19,588 nt of DNA, taken from contig CAZWZH010000177.1 of the NCBI GenBank assembly GCA_964638775.1, forward strand, positions 1-19,588, given 5' to 3'. The DNA comes from Azophilus sp964638775 (GTDB lineage: Bacteria; Pseudomonadota; Gammaproteobacteria; Pseudomonadales; Azotimanducaceae). A model generated the notes under the pieces. It had not been told where the DNA came from, made no database searches, and worked only from the letters and a program-made list of their open reading frames with translations. Both the position numbers and the translations under genes were made by a program. Numbering within the stretch: the stretch's first letter is position 1; each line of letters begins with the position of its first letter. Positions 15,367-19,588 of this stretch are shown piece after piece.

Positions 15367-16089
15367 TTATTCGACGGTGAACTCGATGCTACCCAGTTTG
15401 CCGTAGTCGGCCCGGTACCTGCCGGGAAGCGCCGGGTGAATACCGCCGCAGGCGCCCGTGATGAAGAGCATGCTCTCGGCGACGGGAAAGCCGCGCGAGC
15501 GCGATTCGCCCAGCATCCATTGCAGTGCGGGAACGGGCCCGCCGAGCGCTTCGGTGGCTGGAGCGGAACTCAATGTTTCGCCGTCCCGGGTCAGGGTGAC
15601 CTCAATGTCGTCGTAGGAATCGAGCAGCGGCACCTGTGTGCCCACGATGTGGCGGTCGGCGCTGATGCTGCACGCGACGAAGTTGACCCCGGTCATGTCC
15701 TCGGGGTCCGCGAACGCCATGCGCGGCACCTCGATGACGGGCCCCGCGGACTTCGGGGCGCCGCCCTTGCCGAGGACCAGGCCGATCTCGCACTCGAGCA
15801 TCACCCCGGGCGCGCTGGCGAAAGCGACGCCGGGAGCCATGCGGCCGGCGGCGAACAGGGTGCCGAGCAGCGGGTGATCGATGTCGAACTGCTTGCGGGC
15901 AGCCGCCGCCGTCATGCCCGCCTTGCGGCCGGCCACCGCATCGCCGGCCACCGCCGCGACCAGGGCCTTCTGAATCTCGTAAGCCTCATCGAGGGTAAGG
16001 CCGGCCGGCATCTTCGGAAGCGTTCCGCCCGCGCGAGTCGCCGCCGCCATGGCGTCAACGAGGCTGTCCATCCTGTCGATTCGCGTCAT
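15367..16089 (-). CDS. 2-keto-4-pentenoate hydratase family protein
   Basis: A 240-residue protein. It has LTLDEAYEIQKALVAA near residues 30-45, GRKAGMTAAAARKQF, the conserved HPLLGTLFAAGRM and the ECEIGLVLGK metal-site segment, followed by AFADPEDMTGVNFVACSISADRHIVG and a final RADYGKLGSIEFTVE. This is the MhpD/2-oxopent-4-enoate hydratase and 4-oxalocrotonate decarboxylase family of aromatic meta-cleavage pathways, which hydrates or decarboxylates the dienoate using a divalent metal. A GGAGA ribosome site lies upstream. It is convergent to the dehydrogenase and divergent from the HIT gene. No ring-cleavage dioxygenase is present in the window, so the exact substrate is open. Confidence 0.85.
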   Translation of the reverse strand: MTRIDRMDSLVDAMAAATRAGGTLPKMPAGLTLDEAYEIQKALVAAVAGDAVAGRKAGMTAAAARKQFDIDHPLLGTLFAAGRMAPGVAFASAPGVMLECEIGLVLGKGGAPKSAGPVIEVPRMAFADPEDMTGVNFVACSISADRHIVGTQVPLLDSYDDIEVTLTRDGETLSSAPATEALGGPVPALQWMLGESRSRGFPVAESMLFITGACGGIHPALPGRYRADYGKLGSIEFTVE

Positions 16090-16202
16090 CTTTCCCGCAG
16101 GTCTCCTGTCGTGGCGTCGCGTGCCGGTAGTGTACCCGCAGGGCCGGTTCTCCCCGAAGAACCATCTGTCTGGCCGGGTTTCAGGCTGATAGTATGCGCG
16201 CC

Positions 16203-16628
16203 ATGGCCTATGACCCCGACAACATCTTCGCCAAGATACTGCGCGGCGAGGCGAGTGCGCACACGGTCCTCGACGAAGAGCACTGCGTGGCTTTCATGGA
16301 CCTGATGCCCCAGGCTCCCGGCCATACGCTGGTGATCCCCCGGGAACCGGCGGAAAACCTGTTCGAGTTGAGCGAGGAGAGCCTGGCGCATCTGATCGTC
16401 GCGACGAAGCGGATTGCCCACGCGGTAAGGGCGGCATTCAATCCGCCCGGCATGATGATCGCCCAACTCAATGGCGCCGATGCGGGACAGACCGTTTATC
16501 ACATCCATTTTCACGTCATTCCGCGCAAGGGCGGCGTGGCGATGCCGCTGCATGCCCGCACGGTGGCCGATGCCTCCGAACTCGCGGACCATGCGGCAAG
16601 GATTCGCGCTGAACTCGACGCCGCCTGA
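16203..16628 (+). CDS. HIT-family nucleotide hydrolase
   Basis: A 141-residue protein with the histidine triad HIHFHVIP (residues 100-107; middle histidine 102 is the likely nucleophile) and the family opening AYDPDNIFAKILRGEASAHTVLDE. Members hydrolyse nucleotide phosphoramidates or dinucleoside polyphosphates. The ATG at 16203 is chosen because family members start MxYDxxNIFAKI; the ATG at 16194 would add three residues. Neither has a strong ribosome site. It is divergent from the hydratase and 44 bases ahead of the SCP2-type gene. Confidence 0.9.
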   Translation: MAYDPDNIFAKILRGEASAHTVLDEEHCVAFMDLMPQAPGHTLVIPREPAENLFELSEESLAHLIVATKRIAHAVRAAFNPPGMMIAQLNGADAGQTVYHIHFHVIPRKGGVAMPLHARTVADASELADHAARIRAELDAA

Positions 16629-16672
16629 CGCCGGCGCACAGCTACCCTGACTCGATCGAGGACACGCCAAGC

Positions 16673-16975
16673 ATGACCATAGAAGAAATCTGTGCCGATA
16701 TGAGTGAGAAGGCCGCTTACATCGAACCGCTGGGAAAGACCCTGCTGTTCCAGCTCGACGACGAGAGCATGCTGCTCGACGGCTCGGGAGACAGCAACCT
16801 CGTTTCCATCGTTACGGGTCAGGAGGTGGAGGCGGAATGCACGGTGCGCATGTCGCTCGACACCTACGGCAAGCTCCAGAGAAAGGAGATCAAGCATTTC
16901 ATGGCCGTCGCGTCCGGCAAGATCAAGGTGGTGGGTGACTTTTCAATTGCGGCCAAACTCAAGAAGCTGACCTGA
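16673..16975 (+). CDS. SCP2-type sterol/lipid-binding protein
   Basis: A 100-residue protein. The strand pattern LLFQLDDESMLLDGSGDSNLVSI, then AECTVRMSLDTYGKLQRKEI, and the closing GKIKVVGDFSIAAKLKKL match the compact SCP2 fold, which holds a hydrophobic ligand such as a sterol or acyl chain. It has no signal peptide and so acts in the cytoplasm. GAGGA precedes the ATG. The sulfotransferase gene starts only six bases after its stop, so the two are almost certainly co-translated, suggesting that it presents or carries a lipid for that enzyme. Confidence 0.8.
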   Translation: MTIEEICADMSEKAAYIEPLGKTLLFQLDDESMLLDGSGDSNLVSIVTGQEVEAECTVRMSLDTYGKLQRKEIKHFMAVASGKIKVVGDFSIAAKLKKLT

Positions 16976-16981
16976 GGCTTC

Positions 16982-18250
16982 ATGTACGACTCTCCCATCG
17001 CCATCGAGCATTCCAGGAGCTTGAGGATCTTCAATGCCGTAGGCGCGCTCGCCGGGCGGTTGGGGTTCGACCTGTTCGGCCTCGACCGCGACCGAATTCT
17101 GAACCAGGCCGCGAAGGCAACGGAATTCTCCTTTGCCGACGATGCGATGACGGAAGGGCTCGACCGGCTGATCGCCTCGCTCAACGCAGATTCCGGGCTG
17201 AACCCGTTCGGCGCCTTCGCGCTCGACCGCACCCTGCAGAGGATGGCCGTGTCCCGCTTCGGAGTGGAGAAGGCCATCGCCGAACGCCCGGGGATACTCG
17301 AAGAGCGGATCGCCGAACCTGTGTTCATCATCGGCATGCCGCGTTCCGGAACGTCGATACTGCAGGCGCTGCTGTACAGGGACGCCGCGCACCGCTCCCC
17401 CCTTTCCTGGGAGTGCCTGCTGCCGAACCCCGCGCCGACTCCGGACGACTACCGGGCCAACGACCGCATCGACGCCATACGCACGGAGTTCGGCCAGATC
17501 TTCAGGCTGGTTCCGGACTTCAGGAAGAAACACTACATGGAAGCCGACTCGCCGCAAGAGTGCGTAGGGGTCACGGCGCTCAATTTCACGAGCTTCCAGT
17601 ACATCGCAACGGCGTACCTGCCCGGCTACCACGAGTGGTTTGTGGATGCGGCCGATCAGTTGGCGAACCTCCGCTGGCACAAGCGGTTCCTCCAGTTCCT
17701 GCAGTCGGGCGGCGTGCGCAGAACCCGGTGGCTGCTCAAGTCTCCGGTACACCTCATGCGCCTGAAAGCGCTGTTCGAGATCTATCCTGACGCCCGCGTC
17801 ATCATGCCCCATCGCCATCCATCGGAAGTCGTGCCTTCCCTCACCAGCCTGGTTTCGTCCATGCGCTCCCTGTATTCCGATACCGAAAGCGTCGAACGAA
17901 CCGGTCATGAGCAACTGCGCCTCTGGGCGCGGTATTTCGATCGGTTTCTCGAGGCCCGCCGGTCATTGAACCGGGAAAACCAGATCGTCGACATCAAGTT
18001 CGACGAATTCGTGAACGACCAGATGAGCGTGGTGAACCGGATCTACGGGCGCTTCGGGTGGCGGCTGGACGAGGCGGGCGCGGCCCGCATGCGGGCCTTC
18101 CTCGACACCGAGCGCAAAGACAAGCACGGCAGGCACGAGTATTCGCTGGAGATGTTCGGACTGAAAACCGGCGACGTGGAAAAACACTACTCGGGCTATC
18201 TGGATTTCCTGGATGGCCTGGATGCGACGCCGGAGTTGCGGATCGCCTGA
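16982..18250 (+). CDS. PAPS-dependent sulfotransferase (Sulfotransfer_3 type)
   Basis: A 422-residue protein. The 5'-phosphosulfate loop FIIGMPRSGTSILQALL (Gly 118 to Ser 125) is clear, and the 3'-phosphate site follows at RVIMPHRHPSEVVPSLTSL. About 110 residues with predicted helices precede the loop, longer than in minimal enzymes, as in PF13469-type bacterial proteins. It transfers sulfate from PAPS to an alcohol or similar acceptor. It sits between the SCP2-type gene and a DUF1214-type gene, all on the plus strand, so a lipid or sterol-like acceptor is a reasonable guess. There is no signal peptide or transmembrane helix. Confidence 0.88.
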   Translation: MYDSPIAIEHSRSLRIFNAVGALAGRLGFDLFGLDRDRILNQAAKATEFSFADDAMTEGLDRLIASLNADSGLNPFGAFALDRTLQRMAVSRFGVEKAIAERPGILEERIAEPVFIIGMPRSGTSILQALLYRDAAHRSPLSWECLLPNPAPTPDDYRANDRIDAIRTEFGQIFRLVPDFRKKHYMEADSPQECVGVTALNFTSFQYIATAYLPGYHEWFVDAADQLANLRWHKRFLQFLQSGGVRRTRWLLKSPVHLMRLKALFEIYPDARVIMPHRHPSEVVPSLTSLVSSMRSLYSDTESVERTGHEQLRLWARYFDRFLEARRSLNRENQIVDIKFDEFVNDQMSVVNRIYGRFGWRLDEAGAARMRAFLDTERKDKHGRHEYSLEMFGLKTGDVEKHYSGYLDFLDGLDATPELRIA

Positions 18251-18294
18251 CGGCGGTAGCGGAATAGCCGGCACAACCTGGGAAGTATCGGATC

Positions 18295-19344
18295 ATGCAA
18301 AGCAAAGAGGCGCTGAACGAGTTTCTCGACGTAATCCGCAACGCGGATCAGACCTTCCTCGATCCGGAAAAAGGGCTGGATCACCAGGGCAAGGTCGACG
18401 GTTATCACCACATGTTCCACCTGCTGCAGACAGCGGTGGATTTCTACCTGCACAACGATCCGTTGCAACCGCAGTTCATGTTGCTTTCCGACGGCAACCG
18501 CAAGCTCTACGGCGACAACGTCGATTCCGTCTACTACTTCACCCAGGTGCGCGGCGACCAGGAATACCTGATCAGGGGCCAGCGCTTCGACAGTTGCTAC
18601 CTGAGCTTCTGCGTCTACGGCGGCGACCCGCACGGCGAACTGGCCGACCGGGTGTCGCTCAACGTCAATCAGCGCGACATCGTCTTCGAGGAGGACGGCT
18701 CCTTCGAGATCAGGCTGACGCCGAACCCGAACGGCGTCAACGAGTTCAGGATCGACCCCGACTCGGTAACGCTTTTCACCCGGGAATACTTCTTCGACCG
18801 GCCGAATTCACGGGAAAGCCTGCTCAGCATCGAAAACGTCGCACGTCAACCCTCCCAGCTCCCGCTCACCGACGAGCAACTGGCCCGGCGCATCCGCACC
18901 ATGGCCATGTTCTTCCAGTGCACGACCTGGGTCGCCCCCCTGCCGGTACAGTTCCCCATCAACGTCTTCCTGCCCCCCTTCGAATTCGATGCGGAACAGG
19001 GCGCCTGGGGCTGTGTCGACAATATCTACTGCTTCTGCCGTTACCGTCTGCAGGAAAACGAATACCTGAAGATCCGTTTCAAATCACCGGAAGCCTGTTA
19101 CTGGGGCCTGCAGACCTGGAACTTCCTGATGCAGTCCACCAATTTCAATGACTTCCCCGTCTGCATCAACAAGCAGACCGCGGTTCCCGAGCCCGACGGC
19201 AGCCACGTCATCCACCTGAGCCACAGGCCCGTCGAGCACAACTGGATAAGCACCGCCGGCTACAGCGAAGCGATCATCTTCATCCGCTGGCTGCTCGCCG
19301 AAGAGATGCCCGAAACCCCCACCCTCGAACTCCTGAATTGGTAG
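18295..19344 (+). CDS. DUF1214-like protein
   Basis: A 349-residue protein. It starts with a helical region, followed by beta-rich sequence (residues 60-165) containing KLYGDNVDSVYYFTQVRGDQEYLIRG. The carboxyl part, with YWGLQTWNFLMQSTNF and later VIHLSHRP and EHNWISTAGYSEAIIFIRW, matches the end of DUF1214 proteins as I know them. The biochemical function of the family is not established. GGGAAG lies upstream of the ATG. It follows the sulfotransferase by 44 bases and is probably in the same operon, so it may act on the same substrate. Family call is from memory of motif order. Confidence 0.7.
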   Translation: MQSKEALNEFLDVIRNADQTFLDPEKGLDHQGKVDGYHHMFHLLQTAVDFYLHNDPLQPQFMLLSDGNRKLYGDNVDSVYYFTQVRGDQEYLIRGQRFDSCYLSFCVYGGDPHGELADRVSLNVNQRDIVFEEDGSFEIRLTPNPNGVNEFRIDPDSVTLFTREYFFDRPNSRESLLSIENVARQPSQLPLTDEQLARRIRTMAMFFQCTTWVAPLPVQFPINVFLPPFEFDAEQGAWGCVDNIYCFCRYRLQENEYLKIRFKSPEACYWGLQTWNFLMQSTNFNDFPVCINKQTAVPEPDGSHVIHLSHRPVEHNWISTAGYSEAIIFIRWLLAEEMPETPTLELLNW

Positions 19345-19441
19345 GCGCGAGACCGCTGCCCGGTGCAGGCGCTTGTTGCATGAAAGTTCCCAACCCGCCC
19401 CGCCGGGACGCTGACGCGCAAGGAACGGACGACCGCTGGGA

Positions 19442-19557
19442 GAGAGTAGGTGTGCGGTGCGGGTATCCGGCACCTTTAAAGCACCCCTGCACCCTCGAAT
19501 TCCACGACAACGCGTCCGCTTGGCGTGCCGGATACCCGTACCGCATACCTGCTCTCG
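19442..19557. repeat. Long imperfect inverted repeat (32-bp arms)
   Basis: Bases 19442-19473 and 19526-19557 are inverted copies matching at 29 of 32 positions, enclosing 52 bases. The three mismatches are at left positions 19447, 19453 and 19459 and would each form a G-U pair in RNA, so a transcript could fold into an unbroken 32-pair stem. The spacer has a CTTTAAAG palindrome (19474-19481) but no gene. It lies 97 bases after the DUF1214-like gene. It may be a MITE-like or repetitive extragenic palindrome element or a long terminator stem. I see no gene in bases 19345-19588. Confidence 0.6.
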
Positions 19558-19588
19558 GTGCCCGATCGAAGCAATCTTTTGGCACGCT

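Noticed and set aside
19280..19585. Minus-strand open frame across the right-edge repeat.
   Set aside because: It runs through both arms of the inverted repeat and the end of the DUF1214-like gene, with low-complexity composition and no ribosome site.

Overview
The window looks like proteobacterial chromosomal DNA, probably gammaproteobacterial, joined to a phage-derived accessory block. The lineage is inferred only from gene content and GC-rich codon use; there is no rRNA or tRNA to anchor it. No CRISPR array, integrase, transposase or tRNA was found.

Bases 1 to about 5,470 are accessory. They have lower GC and hold many very short, overlapping or tightly packed genes. On the plus strand are a C-terminally anchored hypothetical protein, a glycine-zipper membrane peptide, a protein resembling the winged-helix part of alkyltransferase-like proteins, a basic peptide, a possible ribbon-helix-helix protein, an unknown 201-residue protein, a terminase-small-subunit-like homeodomain protein, and three consecutive Myb/SANT-like mini-proteins. 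A convergent minus-strand pair encodes phage virion-type proteins (a DUF4054 type and a small partner). Divergent from that pair is a HicB-like gene. It is preceded by an 11-codon ORF and followed by a small partner gene whose start codon lies inside a perfect 15-bp-arm hairpin. The block reads as the end of a prophage, satellite or decayed phage element.

From about 5,750 to 9,998 the DNA is GC-rich core-like sequence: pntAB and pntB (membrane part and NADP-binding subunit of the proton-translocating transhydrogenase, with no pntAA in the window), a PF13350-type protein tyrosine phosphatase starting from TTG, a ZIP metal transporter and a nitroreductase-family flavoprotein.

Bases 10,079 to 15,313 carry a molybdenum hydroxylase cluster in the order coxG-coxS-coxL-coxM, followed by a zinc-type medium-chain dehydrogenase. 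CoxL has the AYRGAGR signature of form II enzymes, and S-L-M is the form II gene order, so oxidation of something other than CO is as likely as CO oxidation. Convergent to it is a 2-keto-4-pentenoate hydratase family gene. Together these suggest redox catabolism of an organic substrate that is not identified here.

Bases 16,203 to 19,344 hold a HIT-family hydrolase, an SCP2-type lipid-binding protein, a PAPS sulfotransferase and a DUF1214-type protein. The last three are closely spaced on one strand and may act on a shared lipid or sterol-like substrate. The window ends with an imperfect inverted repeat of 32-bp arms whose three mismatches would all be G-U pairs in RNA.
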